Below, piece after piece: positions 7,006 to 14,777 of a stretch of DNA of 14,895 bases (within the stretch, counting starts at the first letter, position 1; each line of letters opens with the position of its first letter). Source of the stretch: Nitrospira sp. (GTDB lineage: Bacteria > Nitrospirota > Nitrospiria > Nitrospirales > Nitrospiraceae); assembly GCA_024998705.1 (NCBI GenBank), contig JACOEF010000375.1, forward strand, positions 1 through 14,895, written 5' to 3'. The notes under the pieces are model-generated. The model did no database searches, was not told the DNA's origin, and saw only the letters and a program-made list of their open reading frames with translations. A program made the translations under genes and the position numbers.

Positions 7006-7604
7006 GTCGAAACGGGTTATGGATCGTGGCGGCAGGAGTGGCAGGCTTCGTGGCCGCCATCACATACTGGGTCATCGCCCTCGCGGTTGCAGAATCCCGC
7101 AAGGCCGACATGTTGGCTCCCGAACGTGTGACCAGATTCATCCATGCGGTCATCGACGCAAATCGCGCGAACTACACGCAGAACGTCGTGGATAAATTGC
7201 ACAACCAGGGTGTCGTCGAAGCCCTTGAACATTGGAAAGAAGAGAAAGGGCTTCCGCTCCCGGCCCAATTTCTCCTCGAGTCCGGACGCTTGGTCGCGCA
7301 AAAGGATATGAAACTCAGTTTCCGACTGGCCAGCCTCACCCCGATCTATGTGTGGAACGGGCCGAACAGCGAATTCGAACGGCGGGGACTTGAGGTCGTG
7401 ACGAAGGCGCCGGAGAAACCTTTCACCGGCTTCTACCAGCAGGCCGGCGTCCGCTACTTCCAAGGCATCTACGCGGACCGGGCGGTGTCCGAAAGCTGTG
7501 TCTCCTGCCACAATGCCCACGCGAACAGCCCCCGACGGGATTATAAGCTCAACGACATCATGGGCGGCGTCATCGTCACCATTCCGATCAGTGAGGCACC
7601 ATGA
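7002..7604 (+). CDS. Membrane-anchored monohaem c-type protein, DUF3365 (Tll0287-like) domain
   Basis: A 200-residue protein with one N-terminal hydrophobic segment (about 6-30) that should act as an uncleaved anchor, leaving the rest in the periplasm. The body (about 35-197) matches the DUF3365/Tll0287-like fold, with FRLASLTPIYVWNGPN in the middle and one c-type haem-binding motif CVSCH at 166-170 near the end, followed by DIMGGVIVTIPI. Such domains are found alone or as haem-containing redox or gas sensors attached to signalling proteins. This one has no signalling domain. It overlaps the aminotransferase before it and the amidohydrolase after it by 4 bp each. It could sense redox state or pass electrons. 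Its direct link to two presumably cytoplasmic enzymes is unexplained. Confidence 0.88.
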   Translation: MSRNGLWIVAAGVAGFVAAITYWVIALAVAESRKADMLAPERVTRFIHAVIDANRANYTQNVVDKLHNQGVVEALEHWKEEKGLPLPAQFLLESGRLVAQKDMKLSFRLASLTPIYVWNGPNSEFERRGLEVVTKAPEKPFTGFYQQAGVRYFQGIYADRAVSESCVSCHNAHANSPRRDYKLNDIMGGVIVTIPISEAP

Positions 7605-8809
7605 CCATTGCCATCCGTCAGATTCGAATTCTGGACGGCCTGGGGCACCGGATTGAGCGAGGCACCCTTCTCATCGAGGGCACCCGCATCCAGGCTGTCG
7701 GGCCGGAGCGGCAGGTTCGGCTTCCCAAGGGTGCACAGCGAATCGACGGTCGCGGCCTGACCGTTCTTCCCGGCCTGATCGACTGCCACGTCCACTTCTG
7801 CTTGGGAGCGGAGGCGGATGTCGTGGCGGCGGTGGAGGGAGAATCCTCGTCCATCACGCTGCTCAAAGCCGCCGAGCTGGCGCGCCGCACTCTCCAGGCC
7901 GGGTTTACCACCGTTCGGGATGTAGGTTTCCGCGACCATGCGGTCTTTACGTTGAAACAGGCCATTGAGTCCGGATTGACGCCGGGGCCCAGAATTCTCG
8001 CCGCCGGTCTCGCGATCTGCATGCCGGGCGGACATGCGCGCTTCATTGGGCGCGAAGCCGATGGAGTCGAGGCCGTCCGAGCCGCCGTCTTGGATCAACT
8101 CAACGCCGGCGCAGAAGTCATCAAAGTCATTGCTTCCGGCGGCGTACTGACTCCCGGCACTTCCCCGGACGAGGCTCAGATGACCGTGGAAGAACTGACG
8201 GCAGCCGTGGAAGTGGCCGTCGCCCATGGGCGACATGTGGCCGCTCATGCCCACGGCGCAACCGGGATGAAGAACGCGCTCCGCGCGGGTGTCCACTCCA
8301 TCGAACCTGCCACGCTCATGGACGACGACGCGGCGGAGATGATGACGCAGCGTCACGTCTATATGGTCCCCACACTCTCCGCCCTCGCCACCACAGCGGC
8401 CTGCCCGACCGGCTGCGGCATTCCCGACAGCGCCCGTTCCAAGGCCAGGAGCATGGTGAAACAACACGAACGAAGTTTCCGCGCCGCCCTGCGCCGGGGT
8501 GTTCCGATCGCGATGGGCACGGATGCCGGAACGCCGTTCAACCATCACGGGGACAATGCTCAGGAATTGGAACGGATGGTCGCGCTAGGCATGACACCAA
8601 TGGAAGCGATCATGGCCAGCACCTCCGCCGCTGCGCGGTTGCTGGGCCTGACTCAGGAAATCGGATCCATTGCGGCAGGGAAACAGGCCGACCTGCTGTT
8701 CGTGGAAGGCAATCCTCTCAGAAATATCGGAGTGCTGCTCAAAACGGAGCGGCTTGCGGGGGTGATGCAACGCGGTCGGTTCGTGGCGGGTCCGCTCTCA
8801 GGCGTGTGA
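7601..8809 (+). CDS. Metal-dependent amidohydrolase (imidazolonepropionase/prolidase-like)
   Basis: A 402-residue cytoplasmic amidohydrolase-superfamily TIM barrel. Metal ligands are visible: HVH at 63-65 (GLIDCHVHF), the probable bridging lysine K175 (EVIKVIASGG), H216 (AAHAHG), H232 (GVHSIEP) and D308 (MGTDAG). The N- and C-terminal strands (ILDG..., KQADLLFVEGNPL) form the small composite domain. The sequence type is that of the imidazolonepropionase-related group that includes Xaa-Pro and aryl-acyl dipeptide hydrolases, so hydrolysis of a cyclic amide or short peptide is likely, but the substrate is unknown. The ATG overlaps the stop of the DUF3365 gene by 4 bp and has GAGG at 7593-7596. 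It ends 25 bp from the convergent J-domain gene. Confidence 0.92.
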   Translation: MTIAIRQIRILDGLGHRIERGTLLIEGTRIQAVGPERQVRLPKGAQRIDGRGLTVLPGLIDCHVHFCLGAEADVVAAVEGESSSITLLKAAELARRTLQAGFTTVRDVGFRDHAVFTLKQAIESGLTPGPRILAAGLAICMPGGHARFIGREADGVEAVRAAVLDQLNAGAEVIKVIASGGVLTPGTSPDEAQMTVEELTAAVEVAVAHGRHVAAHAHGATGMKNALRAGVHSIEPATLMDDDAAEMMTQRHVYMVPTLSALATTAACPTGCGIPDSARSKARSMVKQHERSFRAALRRGVPIAMGTDAGTPFNHHGDNAQELERMVALGMTPMEAIMASTSAAARLLGLTQEIGSIAAGKQADLLFVEGNPLRNIGVLLKTERLAGVMQRGRFVAGPLSGV

Positions 8810-8834
8810 TACGTAACACGAACGACGTGGGCCG

Positions 8835-9473
8835 TCACCGCCTTTCGTAGAGCAGTTCCAACGCCGTCGCGAAGCCGTTAATCCGGCCCTTACGAAACAT
8901 TTCCTCCAGCCGGCCGCGAAGCGCACGAATCCCGCCCTCATCTCCCCGCGCGACCACGGCCTGCGACACCATCATCTGCACGGCCACCTCAAGCAAGCGC
9001 TGTTTCCGTTGCTCCATTTCGGGAGTCACGAATTCATCCAGGACTTCCGCGCCACGCACTTCTACGATGGATTCCTTGAACGTGTCATACCCCTGCTGGG
9101 CCACCGTGCGTTCACGAATGAGGGCCAATTCTGATTTAATCCGCGGCACCATCTTCATCAGGACGGCGAACACTTCCTTCCGCCCTTCGTCGAAGAGCTT
9201 TTTCTCCATCTCCTCAAGAATCAGGGACGGATCGACGGTCTCCGCCCGCACCTCTTCGCCCCAATGCAGGCGATCATAAGTTCTCCGGCTCTCGGAGTCC
9301 CCCAGGACCTCATAGGCGGAGTTGATCTCGCGGATCTTCTCTTCCGCCTGTTTATTGTTCGGATTGCGGTCGGGATGGTGCTCGAAAACGAGCTTCCGGT
9401 AGGCTTTCTTAATGTCGTCATCGGAAATGTCGCGCGACACACCGAGGACACGATAATAGTCCAAGCGAGGCAT
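8835..9473 (-). CDS. J-domain (DnaJ-like) protein without zinc-finger region
   Basis: A 212-residue protein whose first ~68 residues are a J domain: [20 protein letters not shown], the invariant HPD at 33-35 ([10 protein letters not shown]), and [20 protein letters not shown]. The HPD loop is the part that stimulates DnaK ATPase. The remainder (~75-212) is helical and charged with no CxxCxGxG repeats and no recognisable client-binding domain, so this is a class III J-protein that probably targets DnaK to a specific client. A single gene, convergent with the amidohydrolase and divergent from the MFS gene. There is no ribosome site, but an extended -10 element lies 10 nt before the ATG. Confidence 0.92.
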   Translation of the reverse strand: MPRLDYYRVLGVSRDISDDDIKKAYRKLVFEHHPDRNPNNKQAEEKIREINSAYEVLGDSESRRTYDRLHWGEEVRAETVDPSLILEEMEKKLFDEGRKEVFAVLMKMVPRIKSELALIRERTVAQQGYDTFKESIVEVRGAEVLDEFVTPEMEQRKQRLLEVAVQMMVSQAVVARGDEGGIRALRGRLEEMFRKGRINGFATALELLYERR

Positions 9474-9483
9474 ATAGACCGAG

Positions 9484-9492
9484 ACTATACCA
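9484..9492 (-). promoter_or_regulatory. Extended -10 promoter (TGG TATAGT) of the J-protein gene
   Basis: TGGTATAGT on the minus strand ends 10 nt before the ATG at 9473. Predicted leader about 4 nt, with no Shine-Dalgarno sequence. It is the best-matching example of the short-leader promoters in this window. Confidence 0.5.
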
Positions 9493-9514
9493 TGCCTGGT
9501 TTGCCGGCTTCACC

Positions 9515-9543
9515 TTGACAGCGTCGGTTCTCCCCCGTAGCCT
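9515..9543 (+). promoter_or_regulatory. Candidate promoter of the MFS gene (TTGACA-N17-TAGCCT)
   Basis: A perfect -35 TTGACA at 9515-9520 and a weak -10 TAGCCT at 9538-9543 with a 17-nt spacer. Predicted start near 9550, leaving a ~32-nt leader that contains the ribosome site AGGAGAG (9567-9573), 8 nt before the ATG. Confidence 0.45.
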
Positions 9544-9581
9544 GGCGCGATTCAAGGGGCTGGCAGAGGAGAGAGTTCGGC

Positions 9582-10862
9582 ATGGGATGGGCCCACGGCG
9601 TGACGAGGTATCAATGGTTGGTCCTGTTCGTCGCCTGGCTTGGGTGGGTGTTCGACGCCATGGACGCCACGATCTATGCGATCGTGCTGCATCCCGCCTT
9701 ACATGAGCTGCTGCAAGCCGGGGCCGCCGGAGGAGCTGTCACAGACGAACAGATCGGGTGGTACGGCGGCATCGTGTTTTCCATTTTTCTGATCGGGTGG
9801 GCCATCGGAGGGGTCGGCTTCGGAATGGCCGCCGATTATTTCGGCCGTACCAAAACACTGATCGTCACGATTTTGATCTATGCCGTCTTCACCGGCCTGG
9901 CGGCGTTTGCGCAAGAATGGTGGCATCTGGCCATCTATCGCTTTCTGACTGCGCTCGGAATCGGCGGCGAATGGGCAGCCGGCGCGGCAATCGTGGCCGA
10001 GACCTGGCCAGAAGAGAAACGCGCCCGGGCCGCCGGAATTCTGCAATCGGCCTGGGCCGCCGGATTTTTTCTGGCCGCCGGATTCAACCTGCTCCTGGGT
10101 AGCTACGGATGGCGCGTCCTCTTCCTCGTCGGCATCCTGCCGGCCTTTGTCGCCCTGCTGGTCCGTTGGTGGGTGAAAGAACCGGAGCGCTGGGTCCAGG
10201 CTCACGAACAGGAGGCGCAATCCGCGCACACCAGCTTCACCCACCTTGCCGAATTGTTTCACCCATCCTTGCGCCGCAACACCTGGGTCGGCTCGACCCT
10301 GGCGTTCGTGGCCGTGTTCGGCCTGTGGGGCGCAACCAACTGGGCGCCTACTCTGATCCAGGCCATGCCGGACCTCCAAGGGCAGGATGCCGCCGCGCTG
10401 ACGCAGCACGTCAGCTACGCGATCATGGCACTCAATGCAGGCTCGTTGTTCGGGTATCTGGGATTCGGCCCGCTCGCTGAGCGATTTGGCCGCCTACCCG
10501 TGTTCGGCTTGATGTGCCTCGGCAGTTTCATCATGCTGCCGGTGACCCATTTTGTCCCGCACAGCTATGCAGAAGTGCTGCTGTTACTTCCGCTGCTGGG
10601 TTTCTTCAACAATGGGATTTTCAGCGGCTTTCCGATTTACTTACCTGAGCTCTATCCAACACGACTCCGGGCAACCGGCGCAGGATTTTGCTTCAACGCA
10701 GGCCGTATACTCGCCTCAGCCGCGCCCTTCGTCACCGGGTGGCTCGTCACCCTGCTCGGCTCGTTCAACACTGCGGCGAGCACCATTGCGCTGATCTATC
10801 TGCTGGGGTTGGCCGTCCTGCCGTTTGCGACTGAGACCAACGGAAGGCCGCTACCGGAGTGA
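9582..10862 (+). CDS. Major facilitator superfamily transporter (metabolite:H+ symporter type)
   Basis: A 426-residue inner-membrane transporter with about 12 hydrophobic helices. Acidic residues D25 and D28 in helix 1 (WVFDAMDATIY) recall the aromatic-acid:H+ symporter branch. The loop 2-3 signature is present (GMAADYFGRTK, about 81-91). Helix 4 reads RFLTALGIGGEWAAG, and the second half has YLPELYPTRLRATG and a degenerate PETxGRxLP end (ETNGRPLPE). It probably moves a small organic anion or sugar acid with protons. Specificity cannot be read. AGGAGAG precedes the ATG. The 3' end overlaps the opposite-strand gene by 12 bp. It lies one gene away from the 5-oxoprolinase operon, but nothing shows it carries that substrate. 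Confidence 0.93.
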   Translation: MGWAHGVTRYQWLVLFVAWLGWVFDAMDATIYAIVLHPALHELLQAGAAGGAVTDEQIGWYGGIVFSIFLIGWAIGGVGFGMAADYFGRTKTLIVTILIYAVFTGLAAFAQEWWHLAIYRFLTALGIGGEWAAGAAIVAETWPEEKRARAAGILQSAWAAGFFLAAGFNLLLGSYGWRVLFLVGILPAFVALLVRWWVKEPERWVQAHEQEAQSAHTSFTHLAELFHPSLRRNTWVGSTLAFVAVFGLWGATNWAPTLIQAMPDLQGQDAAALTQHVSYAIMALNAGSLFGYLGFGPLAERFGRLPVFGLMCLGSFIMLPVTHFVPHSYAEVLLLLPLLGFFNNGIFSGFPIYLPELYPTRLRATGAGFCFNAGRILASAAPFVTGWLVTLLGSFNTAASTIALIYLLGLAVLPFATETNGRPLPE

Positions 10863-12146
10863 CTGCATGAGCCGATCGTCGGCTCGTTCCCTGCTACAGG
10901 GTGTTGGGTTCACATGAAGGGTCGGCACAATATCCCCTCGCCCCGGATAGTAGCCGAGTTCCAGCAGGACATACGCAATCGCATCCTGTTGAGCCGTTCG
11001 TTCTTGATCGCTTTCACTTCGAGAAGCGATTTTCTCAAGCTTCCGATCCTGAGAAAAATCATCCTCAATCTCTTTTACGGTCTTGCCTTTCAGGATCGAC
11101 CTGGCAATGGCGAGATGATTTTCCGTATAGCGAGGACGGATACGCGCAATGGCTGAATCCTTTCCGAACTCGAATCGCATATCGCTATGGGTAGAAATAA
11201 GTCTGGCTATGCTTTCCCGATGGGTCTCAACCGGTAACATTTCATTCTCGATACCGATCGTCTCATACAGCGTATTAGTTCCAACGACGGAACTGAATTC
11301 ATCACCCGACCTCTGGTCCGTCACATGCACCACCACATAGTCAGGGGCTGAGGAATAGTTGCGCGCCGCACAGCGCTGCTCGCGCCAAAACTTTTCTGCC
11401 CACGACATCCAGCAGCAGGGTTCCTCAGAGGCGAGGAATGACAAATCATGAAACCGGCGAGAAAGTTCCACAATTCCCAGACCTGCCGCCGCCTCAACAG
11501 ACCCCCCCATCTCGCAGGGCGTAGGAGAAAGCGCCAGGCTTGCAGACAAATCATCCTCTGAGGGATGAATCCCTCTCTCCAGAAGGATATGAGCCACTGC
11601 CCCTTTTGCTGACAATCTCACAATGGGATTCGGGTGCTGATACAGTCGGTGAAATATGCCCCCTGATTCAAACCCCTCATAAATTTCGCGCTCGTTCTTC
11701 TTTCCGAGTTGAGCACGAATCTCCCTCAAATCTTCTTGAGTATAGCGTTGCTTCAAAAGAGCGACTGCATCCCGGGAAGAAAGAGTAACCTTAAAATCGA
11801 GCCGTGCGGATAGGAATCGAAGCGATTTGAGTTCACGAATCAACATCGCCTCAGTTTCATTTAATGTATGTCCATCCGGTCCTTGCTGGCCCGCAAGATG
11901 CCATACATCCAATTCAAGCGCGATCGCATCCACGAGATCCCTAGCGGTGACAACGGTCTCGAACTCTGTCGCTTTGACAATATCCTGCACATGGATAACA
12001 AGATAACTGGAAGATGTAGACACATTGCGAGCGGCACATTGCTGTTGGCGATGAAATTCTGCCGTATCAGGAAACGTAGCGGTCACCGGAAGCACACTTG
12101 CGAACCAAAGAGACATCCCAGTCACAACCGGAACTTTCATACGCAT
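10851..12146 (-). CDS. Unrecognised secreted protein with tandem duplicated cysteine-bounded domain
   Basis: I do not recognise this family. The protein has 431 residues from the ATG at 12146. Residues 1-23 look like a cleavable signal peptide (MRMK, hydrophobic core, then PVTA), so it should be exported. Longer in-frame starts would bury that signal. The mature part is two copies of one domain, about 31-211 and 253-417. Matching landmarks are CAARN after FHRQQQ / FWREQR, YLVIHVQD / YVVVHVTD, RYTQEDL / RYTENHL, and VAHILLERGIHP / IAYVLLELGYYP, ending in PTPC in both. Each copy is bounded by a cysteine at either end (C37/C211 and C259/C417), and the linker carries a C244-C245 pair, so disulphides are plausible. 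The DNA appears less GC-rich than its neighbours, possibly a sign of different origin. Confidence 0.75.
   Translation of the reverse strand: MRMKVPVVTGMSLWFASVLPVTATFPDTAEFHRQQQCAARNVSTSSSYLVIHVQDIVKATEFETVVTARDLVDAIALELDVWHLAGQQGPDGHTLNETEAMLIRELKSLRFLSARLDFKVTLSSRDAVALLKQRYTQEDLREIRAQLGKKNEREIYEGFESGGIFHRLYQHPNPIVRLSAKGAVAHILLERGIHPSEDDLSASLALSPTPCEMGGSVEAAAGLGIVELSRRFHDLSFLASEEPCCWMSWAEKFWREQRCAARNYSSAPDYVVVHVTDQRSGDEFSSVVGTNTLYETIGIENEMLPVETHRESIARLISTHSDMRFEFGKDSAIARIRPRYTENHLAIARSILKGKTVKEIEDDFSQDRKLEKIASRSESDQERTAQQDAIAYVLLELGYYPGRGDIVPTLHVNPTPCSRERADDRLMQSLR
10896..11390 (-). repeat. Second copy of the duplicated domain (protein-level repeat)
   Basis: Residues 253-417 of the secreted protein, from FWREQRCAARN to NPTPC, matching the first copy's landmarks in the same order. 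Confidence 0.7.
11514..12056 (-). repeat. First copy of the duplicated domain (protein-level repeat)
   Basis: Residues 31-211 of the secreted protein, from FHRQQQCAARN to SPTPC. It aligns with the second copy in order along its whole length but is about 16 residues longer. The similarity is at protein level, so the duplication is old. Confidence 0.7.
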
Positions 12147-12172
12147 ATCACACCCCAATAACTGCGCAGTAC

Positions 12173-12205
12173 TTGCGCCAAATATCATCCCACTGTATTA
12201 AATCA
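12173..12205. promoter_or_regulatory. Overlapping divergent -10 elements between the secreted protein and pxpB
   Basis: On the plus strand TTGCGC (12173-12178), a 17-nt spacer and TATTAA (12196-12201) could drive pxpB with a ~51-nt leader. On the minus strand the extended -10 TGATTTAAT (12197-12205) could drive the secreted protein with a ~44-nt leader. The two hexamers overlap almost fully, so the two promoters would compete. Both are moderate matches. Confidence 0.35.
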
Positions 12206-12258
12206 GGTAGTTCCCTTTGGCGGTAGCAAACCAGCAATTCCTGCGCACCGGTGATCAG

Positions 12259-12951
12259 ATGGAAACTAGACCGCGCATCGTGCCACTGAGTGAGTCTGCC
12301 CTCACGGTCGAGTTCGGGGAGACCATCGACGTTCACACGAACGACTTGGTGCTGGCCTTTGCCGCCGCAGTGGAGCAGGCAGGACTGGCGGGCTTCTTGG
12401 AAGTCGTGCCAACCTACCGCTCCGCCACCGTCTATTTCGATCCATTACGCACCGACGTAGCCACGCTGACCGAACACGTACGTCCCGTGCTGAGGGCAAT
12501 AGACACGATCCCGCGACGTGCACCCGCGACTCACACGATCCCCGTGTGGTATGGGGGCAGCGCAGGCCCTGACCTGAACGACGTGGCGAAGCACGCCGGC
12601 CTCACGCCCGAGGAAGTGAGTATCTTGCACGCCTCGGTGATCTACCGCGTCTACATGCTGGGATTCAGTCCGGGCTTTCCCTATCTGGGCACCGTGCCGG
12701 ATCGCATCGCGATGCTGCGACTCCCGACGCCTCGGAAACAGGTCGCGGCAGGATCGGTCGGCATTGCCGGCACACAAACCGGCATGTACCCTCATGCCAG
12801 CCCGGGCGGCTGGCGCATTATCGGGCGGACTCCCGTATCTCTCTTCAGCGTCACCAGACCGGCGCCGTTCCTGCTGTCCCCCGGCGATCAGGTGCAATTC
12901 GTGCCGATCGGGGAAACAGAATTCCACGCGCTGTTCGAGAATCACACATGA
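12259..12951 (+). CDS. pxpB: 5-oxoprolinase (ATP-hydrolysing) subunit PxpB
   Basis: A 230-residue member of the KipI/PxpB family. The N-terminal half is the small alpha/beta domain (SESALTVEFGE at the start, TYRSATVYFDP later). The C-terminal half is the cyclophilin-like domain with the family signatures YRVYMLGFSPGFPYLGTVP and TPRKQVAAGSVGIAGTQTGM, then SPGGWRIIGRTP. Length is normal. With PxpC it forms the part of 5-oxoprolinase thought to activate the substrate with ATP before PxpA opens the ring to give glutamate. The ATG at 12259 is chosen over an upstream TTG. GGTGATC just before it could pair with the 16S 3' end, a weak site. Its stop overlaps pxpA by 4 bp. The old name KipI (sporulation kinase inhibitor in Bacillus) does not imply that role here. 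Confidence 0.93.
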   Translation: METRPRIVPLSESALTVEFGETIDVHTNDLVLAFAAAVEQAGLAGFLEVVPTYRSATVYFDPLRTDVATLTEHVRPVLRAIDTIPRRAPATHTIPVWYGGSAGPDLNDVAKHAGLTPEEVSILHASVIYRVYMLGFSPGFPYLGTVPDRIAMLRLPTPRKQVAAGSVGIAGTQTGMYPHASPGGWRIIGRTPVSLFSVTRPAPFLLSPGDQVQFVPIGETEFHALFENHT

Positions 12952-13724
12952 ACAAGGAACGTAGCATCGACCTCAATTGCGACCTGGGAGAAGCCGCAAC
13001 ACCGGAGCAACTGGATGTGGAAGCCCGGATCATGGCCTACGTCACATCAGTGAATATCGCGTGCGGAGTGCATGCAGGCAATGCGGATGTCATGCGGAGT
13101 ACCGTGCAACTGGCTCGGCAACATGATCTGGCGGTCGGCGCGCACCCCGGATTGCCGGATCGAGACTCTCGCGGTCGCCGCGAACAACCACTCTCCCGTT
13201 CGTTCGTACAGGACTTGATCCTGTCCCAAGTGGGCGAGCTGATGGCCATCGGTCAGGCCGAAGGTCTTCGCCTCTCGCATGTGAAGCCGCACGGGGCGCT
13301 CTACAACATGTCGGCGCGCGACCCCGCACTGGCCGACGCCATCGCCGAAGCCGTCGCACACATCGACCCACGATTGATCCTCGTGGGATTGGCTGGTTCG
13401 GAGCTCCTCGTCGCCGGCACCGCCCGCGGGCTCCCGGTTGCCGCCGAAGGCTTTGCGGATCGCGCCTATCAGCGCGATGGCCGGTTGGTGCCCAGGGATC
13501 AAGAAGGCGCCCTGATCTACGATGAATCGACGGTCGTCTCGCGAGCACACGCACTGATTCACGACGACACCATCGCAGCAATCGACGGTTCGTTGCTTCA
13601 TCTGCATATCGATACCCTCTGTGTGCACGCAGACACTCCAGGCGCTGTTCGGCTCGCCCATGCCTTGCGAACGATGTTCGACGATGGAGGCATCGCCGCA
13701 GTCCGTATCGATCATGCCGCCTAA
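12948..13724 (+). CDS. pxpA: 5-oxoprolinase subunit PxpA (LamB/YcsF family)
   Basis: A 258-residue LamB/YcsF-family protein, the subunit that together with PxpBC hydrolyses 5-oxoproline to L-glutamate. Signatures run in order: IDLNCDLGEA (7-16), NIACGVHAGN (36-45), VGAHPGLPDRDS (63-74), HVKPHGALYN (111-120), LVGLAGSELL (145-154), EGFADRAYQRDGRLVPR (167-183) and CVHAD (225-229). Two family-conserved positions differ: HAGD is HAGN (N45), and the usual CxHGD is CVHAD (A228). Catalytic histidines and the KPHG loop are kept, so I expect activity, but this needs checking. It starts within the pxpB stop and overlaps pxpC by 11 bp, with no strong ribosome site of its own, so translational coupling is likely. 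Confidence 0.94.
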   Translation: MNKERSIDLNCDLGEAATPEQLDVEARIMAYVTSVNIACGVHAGNADVMRSTVQLARQHDLAVGAHPGLPDRDSRGRREQPLSRSFVQDLILSQVGELMAIGQAEGLRLSHVKPHGALYNMSARDPALADAIAEAVAHIDPRLILVGLAGSELLVAGTARGLPVAAEGFADRAYQRDGRLVPRDQEGALIYDESTVVSRAHALIHDDTIAAIDGSLLHLHIDTLCVHADTPGAVRLAHALRTMFDDGGIAAVRIDHAA

Positions 13725-14679
13725 ACCACCCACCATCCACGTGTTGCGCCCGGGACTTTTTACCACCATACAGGATCTCGGTCGCAACGGGTACCAACGG
13801 TTCGGCGTGTCGGTAAGCGGGGCGATGGATCTCTGGGCGCTCACGGTAGGGAATCGCCTGCTCGGGAATCCCGACCGAGCTGCCGGATTGGAAATCACCA
13901 TCCAAGGGCCGGAACTGCTGTTCACGGAGGAGTTGGCTATCGTCATTACCGGCGCAGATCTCTCCCCCACCAGCAACGGCCTGGCCGTTCCGATCTGGAC
14001 CGTGATCGCCATGCCGGCGGGAAGCCGCCTGCAGTTCGGGATGCGCCGACAAGGCACTCGAGCCTACGTCACCGTGGCCGGCGGGATAGACGGTCCGCTG
14101 ATGCTCGGAAGCCGATCGACCCATGTGCGCAGTGGGTTGGGAGGCCTCACCGGCCGTGCGTTGAAGAAATGGGATCAGCTTAATGTTGGACCGGCACGAG
14201 CTGCAGCGAAGTACCACGTAGGACGCACGCTTCCGGAATCGAATCGTCCTCGGTATCAGCGTGCCGCAGCCATACGCGTGGTGCCAGGCCCCCAAGTCGA
14301 TCGTTTCACGGACGATGCCCTGGAGAGACTCACCAGGACGCCGTACCGACTGACCAATGAATCCGACCGGATGGGCTATCGATTACAAGGATTGGCGCTG
14401 GCTCACCGAACTTCGGCCGACATCGTGTCTGATGCCGTGAGTGTCGGGAACATTCAAGTACCGGCGGATCAACAGCCGATTCTGCTCATGGCAGACTGCC
14501 AAACAACAGGCGGATATGCCAAACTCGCAACGATGATCGCGGCCGATCGCTCTTGCGCGGCGCAAGTATCCCCGGGAGATACGCTCTCGTTCATTGTCAC
14601 CACGTACGATTCCGCATCTACACTTCTTCGGTCGGCCCAGGCCGAACTTGATCGGCTCTTACCTCCACACGATGCCTGA
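13714..14679 (+). CDS. pxpC: 5-oxoprolinase subunit PxpC (biotin-dependent carboxylase-like family)
   Basis: A 321-residue KipA/PxpC-family protein with a cyclophilin-like fold. Recognisable blocks are LRPGLFTTIQDLGRNGYQRFGV, which continues into SGAMD near the N-terminus, then GLEITIQGPELLF, TRAYVTVAGGID, GSRSTH, RVVPGPQVDRF, SDRMGYRLQG and the C-terminal QPILLMADCQTTGGYAKLATM. Length and order are normal for the family. It pairs with PxpB. The ATG at 13714 lies inside the pxpA 3' end. A longer in-frame reading from 13621 would only extend into pxpA, so it is rejected. Last gene of the operon: a hairpin overlaps its stop codon and a second one lies downstream. Confidence 0.94.
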   Translation: MPPKPPTIHVLRPGLFTTIQDLGRNGYQRFGVSVSGAMDLWALTVGNRLLGNPDRAAGLEITIQGPELLFTEELAIVITGADLSPTSNGLAVPIWTVIAMPAGSRLQFGMRRQGTRAYVTVAGGIDGPLMLGSRSTHVRSGLGGLTGRALKKWDQLNVGPARAAAKYHVGRTLPESNRPRYQRAAAIRVVPGPQVDRFTDDALERLTRTPYRLTNESDRMGYRLQGLALAHRTSADIVSDAVSVGNIQVPADQQPILLMADCQTTGGYAKLATMIAADRSCAAQVSPGDTLSFIVTTYDSASTLLRSAQAELDRLLPPHDA

Positions 14680-14712
14680 GGAGACTTCCCTAGCCCAAAC
14701 CGTTTAGGCATC
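14671..14712 (+). other. Hairpin-forming inverted repeat over the pxpC stop
   Basis: GATGCCTGA (14671-14679) pairs with TTAGGCATC (14704-14712), giving a 9-bp stem with one G-T pair and a 24-nt loop. The left arm contains the pxpC stop. There is no T-tract after it, so it may stabilise the 3' end rather than terminate. Confidence 0.4.
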
Positions 14713-14738
14713 GCACGCCGACGCATTCAAAAACAACG

Positions 14739-14753
14739 CCCTCTGAACGAGGG
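14739..14753 (+). terminator. Weak terminator-like hairpin after pxpABC
   Basis: CCCTC-TGAAC-GAGGG forms a 5-bp stem with a 5-nt loop, followed by an AT-rich but not T-only stretch (GGATTATTCC). Tentative end of the pxp operon. Confidence 0.3.
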
Positions 14754-14777
14754 GGATTATTCCATTCCGTTGAGTCC

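Noticed and set aside
7541..8548. Minus-strand 335-codon frame opposite the amidohydrolase
   Set aside because: The plus-strand frame contains all metal-binding motifs; the antisense protein is Gly/Arg/His-rich with no family features.
10851..10862. 12-bp tail-to-tail overlap of the MFS and secreted-protein genes as a possible regulatory device
   Set aside because: Short convergent overlaps are common in compact bacterial genomes, and nothing special is visible here.
12148..12336. Minus-strand 62-codon frame ending just before the secreted protein
   Set aside because: It overlaps the pxpB N-terminus antisense, has no ribosome site and no recognisable motif. The region reads better as a divergent promoter.
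13090..14295. Minus-strand 401-codon frame opposite pxpA/pxpC
   Set aside because: Arg-rich low-complexity translation, antisense to clear PxpA and PxpC sequences.
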